This document shows, one piece after another, positions 1-7,880 of a stretch of 12,113 nt of DNA (the stretch's first letter is position 1; the number at the start of each line of letters is the position of its first letter). The translations under genes were made by a program, and so were the position numbers. The notes below the pieces were generated by a model. It was given only the letters and a program-made list of their open reading frames with translations, made no database searches and was not told the origin of the DNA. Source of the DNA: Singulisphaera sp. GP187 (GTDB lineage: Bacteria; Planctomycetota; Phycisphaerae; Phycisphaerales; SM1A02); the NCBI GenBank assembly GCA_945896765.1, contig CAMDEL010000026.1, positions 1 to 12,113 on the forward strand, written 5' to 3'.

Positions 1-3000
1 AACGAGCGCGAGGCAAATCGCGAACTCGCCGCTGATCATGCTATTGATGAGGAAGAGGACACTGAGACACAAGACGATCCCGCTCATGATGACGAAGCGC
101 TGGAAATCTCTGAAGCTGAAGATGCCGAAACTGAAGACGCTGAGGAAGAAGACGCTGAGGCTGAAGATGCAGAGGAAGAAATTGACAGCGAAGTCACTGC
201 TGAAGCGCACGATGATGAATCCACTCCAGGAAGTGACGGGGATTCCGATCCTGATGCGCCAAATGCGCCAGATCCCTCTGCTTCTGGCGAGGAATCTGGC
301 ACTCCAGCTCCTGCAAGACCACGCGCGAAACCGCGCGCTCGTGCGGCAAAGTTGCCGACACGAACTGTCACCTTAGTGGTTAATGATGAGCCAGGCGACG
401 AATGTCGCATCGCAATCTTGGCGAATCAACGACTCGACTCGTACTTCTCCGAACGCGAAGCAACTGCGACCAATGTTGGCAGCATCTATAAAGGGAAAGT
501 GATGAATGTCGAAGGGGCGATCCAAGCCGCATTCATCGATTTCGGTTCGGGGCAGAACGGGTTTCTGCACATCAGCGATCTGCATCCGAAATATTTTCCT
601 GGTGAGGAACGCACCGAACAAGTTGGCAAGAAGATTGGTCGAAGTGAACGACCGCTCATTCAACAAGCGCTGCGCAAAGGCCAAGAAATCTTGGTTCAAG
701 TCATCAAGGAAGGTCTCGGATCGAAGGGACCAACTCTCACGAGTTATCTCAGTTTGCCAGGTCGATTGTTAGTGATGATGCCTGATATGGATCGCGTCGG
801 AGTCTCGCGACGAGTGGAAGACGAAGATCAACGGCGCGAGATGCGCAAGATTCTCGATTCACTTGAACTTCCAGAAGGCTTCGGATTCATCCTGCGCACC
901 GCAGGCTTCGATAGCACGAAGACAGAATTGCAGCGCGATGCTGCATATCTGCAGCGACTCTGGGATGCGATGGAAAAACGAAGTTCCAAGACTGGCGCTC
1001 CATGCGAGCTCTATACCGAAAGCGATGTGTTGGTACGCACGCTTCGCGACCACACTGATTCGACTGTCGAATCGATCATCGTCGACAGTCCTGGCGCTTT
1101 CGAGCGCGCCAAGATGTTCTTAGATGTGATCGCACCCAAGACTTCTGGGAAAGTGATGTATTACAACGGGAAAGCACCGATTTTTGAGGCATATGGCATC
1201 GAGCGACAAATTGACGAGATTCATTCGCGAACCGTTGCGTTGCCTTCCGGCGGAGCACTTGTGTTCGATCAGACCGAGGCTCTGGTTGCGATCGACGTGA
1301 ATAGCGGTCGCAGTCGAAGCGCGCGCGATTCCGAGACCAACGCATATCAAACAAATTCCGAAGCGGTCGAAGAAGTCTGCAGACAATTGCGTTTGCGCGA
1401 TCTCGGCGGATTGATTGTTGTGGATTGCATCGATATGCGACTGATCAAGCATCGCCGTGATATTGAAGAGCGACTGACGACTTTGTTGAAGATCGATCGT
1501 GCAAAGAGTTCTTTCGCGCCGATCAGTGAATTCGGAATTATCGAGATGACTCGTCAGCGCATGCGTCCAAGCTTGCGCAAGATGCATTACGCAGATTGCA
1601 CGCATTGCGGCGGAAGCGGAGAAATTCGCGTCCCCGCTGCTGTTGCTGCGGATGCGATGCGACGCGTTGCGCTGCTTTTCAGTCATGCGAAGATTCAGCG
1701 TGTTGAGATTGTGTGCTCAGTTCGCGTTGCCGCAGAGTTCATGTCAAACCGCCGAAGAGCGATGCATGAATTGGAAGATCGTTCATCCAAGCGCATCGAT
1801 GTGCGAATCAGCGAAGCATTCGCTGCGGATCGCGTCGAGATGTATGCGTACGACGAGAATAATTCTGATATCGAATTGGATCGATTGCCACCACTCGGTG
1901 GACCACTCGCAGGCACGCTTCATGAAGAATTGCCCGAAGCAGAAGAAGTCGAATTGACACCAAGCGAAGCGCTCGCGCGTCGAAGACGACGAAAGCGGCG
2001 CCCCGCTCCTGCTGATGCAACGGCGATTGCGCTTGCTGGTGGATTCGAGGATCTGCCAGAAGTTCTTGATAACGAAGTTTCTGTTCGCGATTCGATGGCC
2101 GAACGCGAGGAACAATCTGGATCAAGTCGATCCAGTCGCTCGGGAGATAGTCGGCAAGGAGAGAGTCGGCAAGGAGCAGGCCGCGGTGGACGCGACACTC
2201 GTGGTGGACGCGGCGGACGTGGCGGAAGAACAGACGAACAAAAATCTGCGCCATCTGGCGATCGGACTCCAAATGGAGGGAACAGATCGAATGCAAGTTC
2301 AGGATCAAACTCGAATCGAAATGAAAGTGGCGAAAGTCGCGGTCAACGATCGAATCGCCGACGACGCGGGCGCGGAAGACGCACAGTTGGATCGATCATG
2401 GATATGGTGCAAGAACGATCTGCATTCGAGACAAATCGAGTCGCTGGTGTTCTGGACACAACAGTCGAAGAATTGCTCACTCGACTTCGCGCAGATTGCG
2501 ATGTCGAAACTGCAGCGCTTCTCACTCTCGAGACTTTCATGTTGCCTCCAGAACTGATCGCTCGCGCACAAACGCTCTATCCAGAAGTTGATCGTGGCAA
2601 TGATTCTGAACCTGAATCTGATGGCAATGCTTCTGGGAATGAAGATGCTCAATCCGCAGATTCGCTGCAAGATGGCCAGCAACAAGATGGTCAACATCAA
2701 GATGGTCAGCGAGATTCATCAACATCTGGCGGACGCGACGATCGCGGACCAAATCGCAACGACGGCGGCGGACGCTCTGGCCGAGGACGACGTGGCGGAA
2801 GTCGACGCGGCGGCGGCGGTGGCGGAAACAGTGGCGGAGGCAATCGTGGTGGGCGCAATGACAATCGTGGTGGCTCGCGATCGCAGGGTGGATCGCAGGG
2901 TGGCGGCGCATCTCACGGATCTTCTTCTCAGCGCGATAGACAACCGCTCAAGATTGATCAGCGTTCAGACACGCCGACTCCTGCTCCAGCCCCAACACCT

Positions 3001-3147
3001 CCCCCTCCCCCAACACCTGCGGCAGCTCCGGCTCCAACGCCGACTGCAGAGGCGCCAGCAAAACCGAAGCGCCGATCACTTTATGGCGCCGCGATGCGTT
3101 TGATTTCTCCATTCGAGAAGTCAAAGGCGAAGGGACGAAAAGAGTAA
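1..3147 (+). CDS. rne: Ribonuclease E/G family endoribonuclease, 5'-truncated by window edge
   Basis: Single-strand-specific endoribonuclease of the RNase E/G family, acting in mRNA decay and rRNA/tRNA processing. The frame is open from base 1 with no ATG, GTG or TTG before TTG 352, so the true start lies upstream; 1048 codons are visible (numbered here from base 1). Residues 1-117 are an acidic, Ala/Pro-containing extension. The catalytic region begins near residue 118, with an S1 domain from about G160 (GSIYKGKV, then AAFIDFGSGQNGFLHISDL). The 5'-sensor motif RTAG is at 299-302. The metal-binding aspartates are D432 (DVNSGR) and D475 (VVDCIDM), 43 residues apart as in E. coli D303/D346. The zinc-link cysteines C533 and C536 (CTHC) lie 101 residues after D432, as in E. 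coli. The region after about residue 640 is Arg/Gly-rich, then Pro-rich, interrupted by a helical-looking island at 797-863. The family call is firm; RNase E versus RNase G naming rests on the long tail. dxr follows after 31 nt. Confidence 0.94.
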   Translation, partial: NEREANRELAADHAIDEEEDTETQDDPAHDDEALEISEAEDAETEDAEEEDAEAEDAEEEIDSEVTAEAHDDESTPGSDGDSDPDAPNAPDPSASGEESGTPAPARPRAKPRARAAKLPTRTVTLVVNDEPGDECRIAILANQRLDSYFSEREATATNVGSIYKGKVMNVEGAIQAAFIDFGSGQNGFLHISDLHPKYFPGEERTEQVGKKIGRSERPLIQQALRKGQEILVQVIKEGLGSKGPTLTSYLSLPGRLLVMMPDMDRVGVSRRVEDEDQRREMRKILDSLELPEGFGFILRTAGFDSTKTELQRDAAYLQRLWDAMEKRSSKTGAPCELYTESDVLVRTLRDHTDSTVESIIVDSPGAFERAKMFLDVIAPKTSGKVMYYNGKAPIFEAYGIERQIDEIHSRTVALPSGGALVFDQTEALVAIDVNSGRSRSARDSETNAYQTNSEAVEEVCRQLRLRDLGGLIVVDCIDMRLIKHRRDIEERLTTLLKIDRAKSSFAPISEFGIIEMTRQRMRPSLRKMHYADCTHCGGSGEIRVPAAVAADAMRRVALLFSHAKIQRVEIVCSVRVAAEFMSNRRRAMHELEDRSSKRIDVRISEAFAADRVEMYAYDENNSDIELDRLPPLGGPLAGTLHEELPEAEEVELTPSEALARRRRRKRRPAPADATAIALAGGFEDLPEVLDNEVSVRDSMAEREEQSGSSRSSRSGDSRQGESRQGAGRGGRDTRGGRGGRGGRTDEQKSAPSGDRTPNGGNRSNASSGSNSNRNESGESRGQRSNRRRRGRGRRTVGSIMDMVQERSAFETNRVAGVLDTTVEELLTRLRADCDVETAALLTLETFMLPPELIARAQTLYPEVDRGNDSEPESDGNASGNEDAQSADSLQDGQQQDGQHQDGQRDSSTSGGRDDRGPNRNDGGGRSGRGRRGGSRRGGGGGGNSGGGNRGGRNDNRGGSRSQGGSQGGGASHGSSSQRDRQPLKIDQRSDTPTPAPAPTPPPPPTPAAAPAPTPTAEAPAKPKRRSLYGAAMRLISPFEKSKAKGRKE
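112..183 (+). repeat. 15-bp in-frame tandem repeat coding for an acidic E-x-E-D-A pentapeptide
   Basis: Four full 15-nt units and a partial fifth encode EAEDA, ETEDA, EEEDA, EAEDA and EEEI in the acidic N-terminal extension of the RNase E/G protein. The units differ mainly at third positions and at the second codon, so the repeat has drifted while keeping its charge pattern. Confidence 0.85.
2149..2178 (+). repeat. Two 15-bp direct repeats in the RNase E/G tail
   Basis: AGTCGGCAAGGAGAG (2149-2163) is followed directly by AGTCGGCAAGGAGCA (2164-2178). It lies in frame at the start of the Arg/Gly/Ser-rich tail and encodes the repeated S-R-Q-G-E/A segment. Confidence 0.7.
2668..2712 (+). repeat. 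Three 15-bp in-frame tandem repeats encoding QDGQ-x
   Basis: The units CAAGATGGCCAGCAA, CAAGATGGTCAACAT and CAAGATGGTCAGCGA encode QDGQQ, QDGQH and QDGQR in the disordered C-terminal tail of the RNase E/G protein, just before the Gly/Arg-rich block. In-frame slippage is the likely origin. Confidence 0.8.
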
Positions 3148-3178
3148 AAATTAATTTTATTGCAAGGCTTTTTATTCA

Positions 3179-4360
3179 ATGCCCATTCGTAGAAGACTCA
3201 TCATTCTCGGTTCGACTGGTTCGATTGGCGAAAATACGCTGATCGTCGCGAAGCATCTTGCTGCTCATGCAGATGTGCATTTCGACATCATCGGACTCGC
3301 TGCCGGGACGAACGCAGATCGACTCATTCAGCAAGCCCTAGAGACTGGCGCAACTGCGATTGCATTGGCCGACGAAAGTTGCGCGCTGAATGTGGCCCCT
3401 TCCATCGAGATCTATCGCGGCAAAGATGCCGCGCTCGATTTGATCAAAGCGCATGCTCGTCGCGGAGATTTGGTGATGGGGGCAATGGTTGGCGCTGCAG
3501 GAATTGCGCCAATTTTGGCTGCAATTGAAGCAGGATGCGATATCGCACTTGCAAACAAAGAGACACTCGTCGCAGCTGGTGCGATCGTGACCGAAGCCGC
3601 ACGCAGAAACGGTGTTTCAATTCTGCCAGTCGACAGCGAGCACAGTGCCATCTTGCAATGCCTCCGGTCTGGCGACCAATCCACTGAAGTCGAACGAATT
3701 GTCTTAACCGCCAGCGGCGGACCATTTCGCAGAGCCACTCGCGAGACAATGGCTTGCGCAACTCTTGCTGATGCGTTGAAACATCCAACATGGTCGATGG
3801 GGCAGAAAGTAACCATCGATAGTGCGTCGATGATGAATAAAGCACTCGAGATGATCGAGGCGCACTGGCTCTTTGATCTTTCCGCAGAACGTATCGATGT
3901 CATCATTCATCCACAATCGGTCGTGCATTCATTTGTCGAGTTCATCGACGGAAGCGTGATCGCTCAACTCTCGCCGCCAGACATGAAGCTTCCGATTCAA
4001 CTTGCAATGACTTGGCCGATGCGCGCGCCAAGATCCGCAACGCCACTCGACTGGAAAAATCTCCGTGGTTTGGAATTCGAACCAGTTGATCACGATCGAT
4101 TTCCTGCAGTCAAATTGGCATGGAACGCAATTCGAGCTGGCGGTTCATCGGGTGCGATCTTGAATGGCGCAAACGAAGCGGCAGTCGAGGCCTTTGTCGC
4201 TGGTCGAATTCGATTTGGCGAAATTCCACTGCTTGTTTCTGGGGCGCTTGATGCAATTACGCCAACTCCCGTGCCTGACCTTGCTGCGGTTTTCGCTGCA
4301 GATTCTCAGGCTCGAAAGTGGGTTGCACAAAAACTGCATTCCGCCGCACCAGTCCGCTGA
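3179..4360 (+). CDS. dxr: 1-deoxy-D-xylulose 5-phosphate reductoisomerase
   Basis: Converts 1-deoxy-D-xylulose 5-phosphate to 2-C-methyl-D-erythritol 4-phosphate with NADPH, the first committed step of the MEP route to isoprenoids; cytosolic. The 393-aa length is normal for the family (E. coli 398). The NADPH-binding loop GSTGSIGENT begins at residue 11. NKETLVAAG starts at N126. PVDSEHSAI supplies metal ligands D152 and E154, and the HPTWSMGQK flexible loop precedes SASMMNKALEMIEAHWLF, giving N220, K221 and the third metal ligand E224. IIHPQSVVHS and the C-terminal NGANEAAVEAF motif are also present. The ATG at 3179 sits right before the NADPH fold; the only Shine-Dalgarno-like element is AAGG at 3164-3167, rather far upstream. 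An A+T-rich palindrome (3147-3158) overlaps the upstream stop codon. Probably cotranscribed with the flanking genes. No odd residues seen. Confidence 0.97.
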   Translation: MPIRRRLIILGSTGSIGENTLIVAKHLAAHADVHFDIIGLAAGTNADRLIQQALETGATAIALADESCALNVAPSIEIYRGKDAALDLIKAHARRGDLVMGAMVGAAGIAPILAAIEAGCDIALANKETLVAAGAIVTEAARRNGVSILPVDSEHSAILQCLRSGDQSTEVERIVLTASGGPFRRATRETMACATLADALKHPTWSMGQKVTIDSASMMNKALEMIEAHWLFDLSAERIDVIIHPQSVVHSFVEFIDGSVIAQLSPPDMKLPIQLAMTWPMRAPRSATPLDWKNLRGLEFEPVDHDRFPAVKLAWNAIRAGGSSGAILNGANEAAVEAFVAGRIRFGEIPLLVSGALDAITPTPVPDLAAVFAADSQARKWVAQKLHSAAPVR

Positions 4361-4392
4361 AACGAATTTCTTCGACGAACGCTTCCATTCAC

Positions 4393-4431
4393 TGATTTCT
4401 GGATTGGGTTTCTGAATCGGGTTTCTGAATG
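4393..4431 (+). repeat. 13-bp tandem repeat between dxr and rseP
   Basis: GGGTTTCTGAATC (4406-4418) is followed directly by GGGTTTCTGAATG (4419-4431). A degenerate copy precedes them (4393-4405, about 9 of 13 matching). They lie in the 113-nt dxr-rseP gap, beginning 32 nt after the dxr stop and ending 42 nt before the rseP ATG. No stem-loop with a T-run is obvious there. Confidence 0.75.
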
Positions 4432-4473
4432 GGATTCCTGCCAATTTGACTTTCCTCGTCTACCCTTCGATCA

Positions 4474-6633
4474 ATGGAAATTCTTGGCACTGGCGCAAAC
4501 ATATTGTTGGTCCTCCTTGGGTTTGGAATTCTGGTAGCGATCCACGAATTTGGACATTTCGCAGCGGCAAAGTGGGCAGGCGTACGTGTTGATGGATTCG
4601 CCGTCGGCATGGGACCCGTGATCCTTGCATATCGCCAGGGAATTGGAATTCGATTCGGATCGACCGAGCCAACAATTCATGCGCGCACTGGCAAGCGAGC
4701 GATGCAACTGACTGACAGCGAGCTGAAAAATTTACAAATCGGCGAGACGGAATATTCACTTCGCGCTTTACCGCTCGGTGGCTTCGTGCGAATGCTCGGA
4801 CAAGATGATCTTGATCCCACTGCTGCGAGTGTCGACCCGCGTTCATACAACCGCACCCCAATCTGGAAGCGCATGATTATTGTTTCGGCAGGAGTCACCT
4901 GCAATATTTTCTTGGCGATCGCAATGTTTGTCTTGGCTTTCATGATTGGCGTTCGATTCGAAGCTCCCATTGTCGGCGCAGTCATGCCTGCAGATCCTGC
5001 TGCAAATGCAGGCATTCAAGCTGGTGATCGCATTATCGCTATTGATGGTGCTTCGATCTCGACATTTGCAGATCTGCAAATTGCTGCAGCAATGGGCAAG
5101 CCCAACGAAGCACTGCGTATGACAATCGAGCGAACTGCTGGCTCGCAGGCACAAACGATTCAACTGAATGTCACTCCCAAACACAGCGAAGCGGCAGGAA
5201 TGATGTCTATCGGCATTGCACCTGCAGCGAGCACGCGACTGATGACGGATTCCCAAGTGATCCCCTTTCTGTATGGCGTTTTCAACCGCGCAGGATTTTG
5301 GAATCACGCTCCAGATGCGATGTCTGGGAAGAACGCGTGGGGAATCACCGCAGCAAATCTCAGCGGTCCAAATGGGACCGCTCCCGATCGCGAATCCTTT
5401 GACAAAAATTTTCGCGGTGGCACTCTCTTAATGGTGGATGGAAATCCGGCAACGACATATACAGCACTCGATGACGCATCATTGAAATCAAAAGGGCAAC
5501 CCATCGCCACCCGATGGTCGTTCGTCGACGGCGGCGAGAGTGACATTGCGATCAACTGCGTACCAGTCTGGCAAATTCTTGAGTACACCGAAAAACCGCC
5601 ACAAGCTTTTATTGACTTTGAACAGGGAATCTTCGGGTTGACACCACTCGTTCGAATTGGGCGCGTTCCAGCAACCTCGGGCGCAAACGGAATTCTGATG
5701 GATGATGATGTCATTCTTCGCGCCGCCGATATCGCGGGCCCTCGCCAAATGGAGTTTCGACTCGCGGTGCAAGAACACGCTGGGAAAAAGATCAATTTGC
5801 GCGTGCTTCGAAAAGGGCAAGAAATTGATTGTGCGCCCATCGTCGGACGAGATGGGAAACTTGGCGTAGAAATCGCCAATGCGTGGGAGACTCCGATCAT
5901 CGCTCGTCCATTCGCTGTCGTCGGTCCTCCGCCTGGAGTTCCGACTAGCGTTGCTGCACTCGATCTGATGCCACTGACACGCATCAATGCGATCAATGGA
6001 CAAACGATTGGAGATTGGAACGATCTTTTCCGAGTTGTGCGTGGCGCGCTCAGTCAGAACTTAGGCCTCTCTCAACTCTCAATCAAGACAACTCCGCCAA
6101 CTCCCAATGCCGCTGCGGAAGAGCGAATGATTCAACTCGATTCCACGACTCGCAATTCACTTGCAACACTTCGTTGGCGACCAGCTCTGGGCCCAGAATG
6201 GTTTATGCCCGCTGATGTTGTTCTTTCTGCCGGCGGAAATCCACTGCGTGCGATTGCGATGGGATTCACAGAAACACGCAAGATGGTGATGATGACCTAC
6301 CTGACTCTCGACCGACTCTTTCGTGGCACAGTCGGCGTCTCGCAACTGCGTGGTCCAGTTGGCATCGTGCACATTGGAACACGCATCGCTGATAGAGGCA
6401 TGACATATCTGATCTTTTTCCTTGCCATGATCAGCGTCAACTTGGCGGTCATCAATTTCCTGCCGATCCCCATTGCAGATGGAGGACTGATGGTTTTCTT
6501 AATCTATGAGAAACTACGGGGAAAACCGCCAAGTCCGAGTTTTCAAAATGGCGCGATGCTGGCCGGATTGGTCCTCGTCGGCGCTCTCTTCGCAGTGACA
6601 TTTTATAACGATGTCATGAGATTGATCACCTAG
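4474..6633 (+). CDS. rseP: RseP-like site-2 (M50) intramembrane zinc metalloprotease with PDZ domains
   Basis: Site-2 protease of the M50B/RseP type, which cleaves membrane-embedded substrates (for example anti-sigma factors or remnant signal peptides) inside the inner membrane. The first membrane segment (about residues 9-28) carries the zinc motif HEFGH, with H24, E25 and H28, followed by FAAAKWAGVRVDGFAVGMGP. LGGFVRMLG matches the family's membrane-associated loop. A second membrane segment is near residues 135-160. A PDZ domain follows from about 165 (PADPAANAGIQAGDRIIAIDG), with further PDZ-like stretches near 388-475 and 495-530. The third zinc ligand lies in NFLPIPIADGG (D669), where the usual LDG reads ADG. 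A last membrane helix ends the protein. At 719 aa it is much longer than E. coli RseP (450 aa); residues about 245-385 match nothing I recognise. The ATG at 4474 places the first helix correctly, with no Shine-Dalgarno. The substrate cannot be told from the sequence. Confidence 0.92.
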   Translation: MEILGTGANILLVLLGFGILVAIHEFGHFAAAKWAGVRVDGFAVGMGPVILAYRQGIGIRFGSTEPTIHARTGKRAMQLTDSELKNLQIGETEYSLRALPLGGFVRMLGQDDLDPTAASVDPRSYNRTPIWKRMIIVSAGVTCNIFLAIAMFVLAFMIGVRFEAPIVGAVMPADPAANAGIQAGDRIIAIDGASISTFADLQIAAAMGKPNEALRMTIERTAGSQAQTIQLNVTPKHSEAAGMMSIGIAPAASTRLMTDSQVIPFLYGVFNRAGFWNHAPDAMSGKNAWGITAANLSGPNGTAPDRESFDKNFRGGTLLMVDGNPATTYTALDDASLKSKGQPIATRWSFVDGGESDIAINCVPVWQILEYTEKPPQAFIDFEQGIFGLTPLVRIGRVPATSGANGILMDDDVILRAADIAGPRQMEFRLAVQEHAGKKINLRVLRKGQEIDCAPIVGRDGKLGVEIANAWETPIIARPFAVVGPPPGVPTSVAALDLMPLTRINAINGQTIGDWNDLFRVVRGALSQNLGLSQLSIKTTPPTPNAAAEERMIQLDSTTRNSLATLRWRPALGPEWFMPADVVLSAGGNPLRAIAMGFTETRKMVMMTYLTLDRLFRGTVGVSQLRGPVGIVHIGTRIADRGMTYLIFFLAMISVNLAVINFLPIPIADGGLMVFLIYEKLRGKPPSPSFQNGAMLAGLVLVGALFAVTFYNDVMRLIT

Positions 6634-6641
6634 CAGGCGCC

Positions 6642-7346
6642 ATGAATCAACCAATCACAATCATTACTGGGGCAGGCAGTGGCGTTGGTCGGTCGCTGGC
6701 AATTGCGCTGGCTGCACAAGGCCATCACATTGCCCTCGCTGGTCGCACACGATCGAAACTTGAAGAGACCGCAAGTCAATGCTCCGCATCACCAGGATTG
6801 ATGATTCATCCGACTGATTTGCGTGACGAACCTTCTGCAGCAACTCTTGTTGATGACGTTATCGCTCGCTGGGGACGCATCGACAATCTTGTCAATTGTG
6901 CAGGCGTCGCACCACTCTCACCGATCGACAGAACGACTGATGACATTCTTCGCGACACATTCTCCGTGAATGCGATCGGGCCTGCGCACCTCATCATCCG
7001 TTGTTGGCCTCACTTCAAGACCCAGAAATCTGGGCGCATTGTCAACGTATCAACGATGGGAACAACCGATCCATTCGCTGGCTTTTTCGCATACGCCGCA
7101 TCAAAAAGTGCGCTTGATTCCATGACAAGAAGTGCTGCGAAAGAGGGGCTAGGCATTGGAGTCAAAGTTTTTGGCGTCAATCTTGGCGCTGTCGAAACTC
7201 CAATGCTTCGTTCAAATTTCAGCGAAAAAGTTCTGCCGCACGGTCGAACTCTCTCTCCCGAATTTGTTGCGAATGTGATCTCGGATTGCTTGAACGGAAC
7301 GCGCGATGCAGACAATGGTCGATGCATTCCTGTACCAAGCCCATAA
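6642..7346 (+). CDS. Short-chain dehydrogenase/reductase (SDR) family oxidoreductase
   Basis: Classical SDR, 234 aa, a NAD(P)-dependent oxidoreductase of unknown substrate. The cofactor loop TGAGSGVG is at residues 9-16. AGRTRSK after the second strand, with basic residues, suggests NADP(H). D59-L60 and NCAG (85-88) are typical, N110 is the structural/catalytic Asn, and Y151-x3-K155 (YAASK) is the catalytic pair. At the position of the catalytic Ser, 13 residues before the Tyr, there is Thr138 (NVSTMG), with Ser137 next to it. The C-terminal region VNLGAVETPML is the usual post-catalytic segment. The gene starts 8 nt after the rseP stop, so translational coupling is likely; a weak GCAGG precedes the ATG. 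It is convergent with smpB. Substrate-level naming (for example a FabG-type 3-oxoacyl reductase) is not supported by what is visible. Confidence 0.88.
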   Translation: MNQPITIITGAGSGVGRSLAIALAAQGHHIALAGRTRSKLEETASQCSASPGLMIHPTDLRDEPSAATLVDDVIARWGRIDNLVNCAGVAPLSPIDRTTDDILRDTFSVNAIGPAHLIIRCWPHFKTQKSGRIVNVSTMGTTDPFAGFFAYAASKSALDSMTRSAAKEGLGIGVKVFGVNLGAVETPMLRSNFSEKVLPHGRTLSPEFVANVISDCLNGTRDADNGRCIPVPSP

Positions 7347-7376
7347 GTCCAAGCACATAAATCCAAGCCCATATAA
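7335..7376 (+). repeat. Three tandem 14-bp repeats spanning the SDR stop codon
   Basis: The units are CCAAGCCCATAAGT (7335-7348), CCAAGCACATAAAT (7349-7362) and CCAAGCCCATATAA (7363-7376). The first unit encodes the last residues P-S-P and the TAA stop; the other two fill most of the 45-nt gap between the convergent SDR and smpB genes. No strong hairpin plus T-run terminator is visible in the gap. Confidence 0.85.
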
Positions 7377-7391
7377 AAACGAGTTCCGCAA

Positions 7392-7880
7392 TCACGGGCG
7401 ACGACGATGCAACGCTCGGTCGATCTCTCGCTGACTCTCACGCTTAGAAATCGACTGACGTTTGTCGGACTTTGTTTTTCCAGTCCCAACTCCGACAAGC
7501 AATTTTGCAAAACCATTCTTGAAATATATTTTCAGCGGGACGATCGAAACACCTTTGGCCTGCATCAGCCCCGCCAACTTTTCAATTTCTCGTCGTTTGG
7601 CAAGCAGCCTTCGGATCCTCAGCGGAACATGTTGTCGATCACTGCCAGCCGGTGGATATTCCGCAATATGAACTCCATGCAAGTTCAGACGAAGCGGGGA
7701 AAACTCCGCCATCACCCAACCCTCAGCGAGACTGACCTGCGAACCTCGAACAGATTTGACCTCGGTTCCGACCAGCTCCATGCCACATTCGATAGTTTCT
7801 CCAATGGAGAAATCATGAAAGGCCTTGCGATTCTCGATCGTCGGGCTGTCTGCTGAAGGTTTTTCCGCTTTTTTCGCCAT
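7392..7880 (-). CDS. smpB: SsrA-binding protein SmpB
   Basis: Binds tmRNA and brings it to stalled ribosomes for trans-translation, which releases the ribosome and tags the incomplete protein for degradation; cytosolic. The 162-aa length is normal. After a short Lys/Ala-rich start, ENRKAFHDF and GMELVGTEVKSVRGSQVSL are the conserved tmRNA-binding beta-barrel motifs. HGVHIAEY, PLRIRRLLAKRREIEKL and the signature VPLKIYFKNGFAKLLVGVGTGK follow. The C-terminal tail, SDKRQSISKRESQREIDRALHRRRP, is the basic helix-forming segment that enters the mRNA channel. The ATG (complement of 7878-7880) precedes the conserved core by about 15 residues; no Shine-Dalgarno is evident. It is divergent from the metalloprotease gene and convergent with the SDR, so it is probably transcribed alone. 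No tmRNA gene (ssrA) is seen in the window. Confidence 0.96.
   Translation of the reverse strand: MAKKAEKPSADSPTIENRKAFHDFSIGETIECGMELVGTEVKSVRGSQVSLAEGWVMAEFSPLRLNLHGVHIAEYPPAGSDRQHVPLRIRRLLAKRREIEKLAGLMQAKGVSIVPLKIYFKNGFAKLLVGVGTGKTKSDKRQSISKRESQREIDRALHRRRP

Noticed and set aside
352..354. TTG as the start of the RNase E/G gene
   Set aside because: The frame stays open back to base 1 with protein-like, repeat-containing acidic sequence, and the TTG falls inside a continuous coding stretch; it is only the first permissible start codon inside the window.
1120..1686. 188-codon minus-strand open frame inside the RNase E/G gene
   Set aside because: It is antisense to the catalytic core, whose motifs and spacing match the family exactly.
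2800..2930. Gly-rich repetitive DNA as a possible CRISPR-like or satellite array
   Set aside because: It is in frame, encodes an RGG-type tail and lacks constant repeat-spacer spacing.
5304..5996. 230-codon open frame on the minus strand inside rseP
   Set aside because: It lies antisense to a well-supported gene, resembles no known family and is explained by codon bias of the sense frame.
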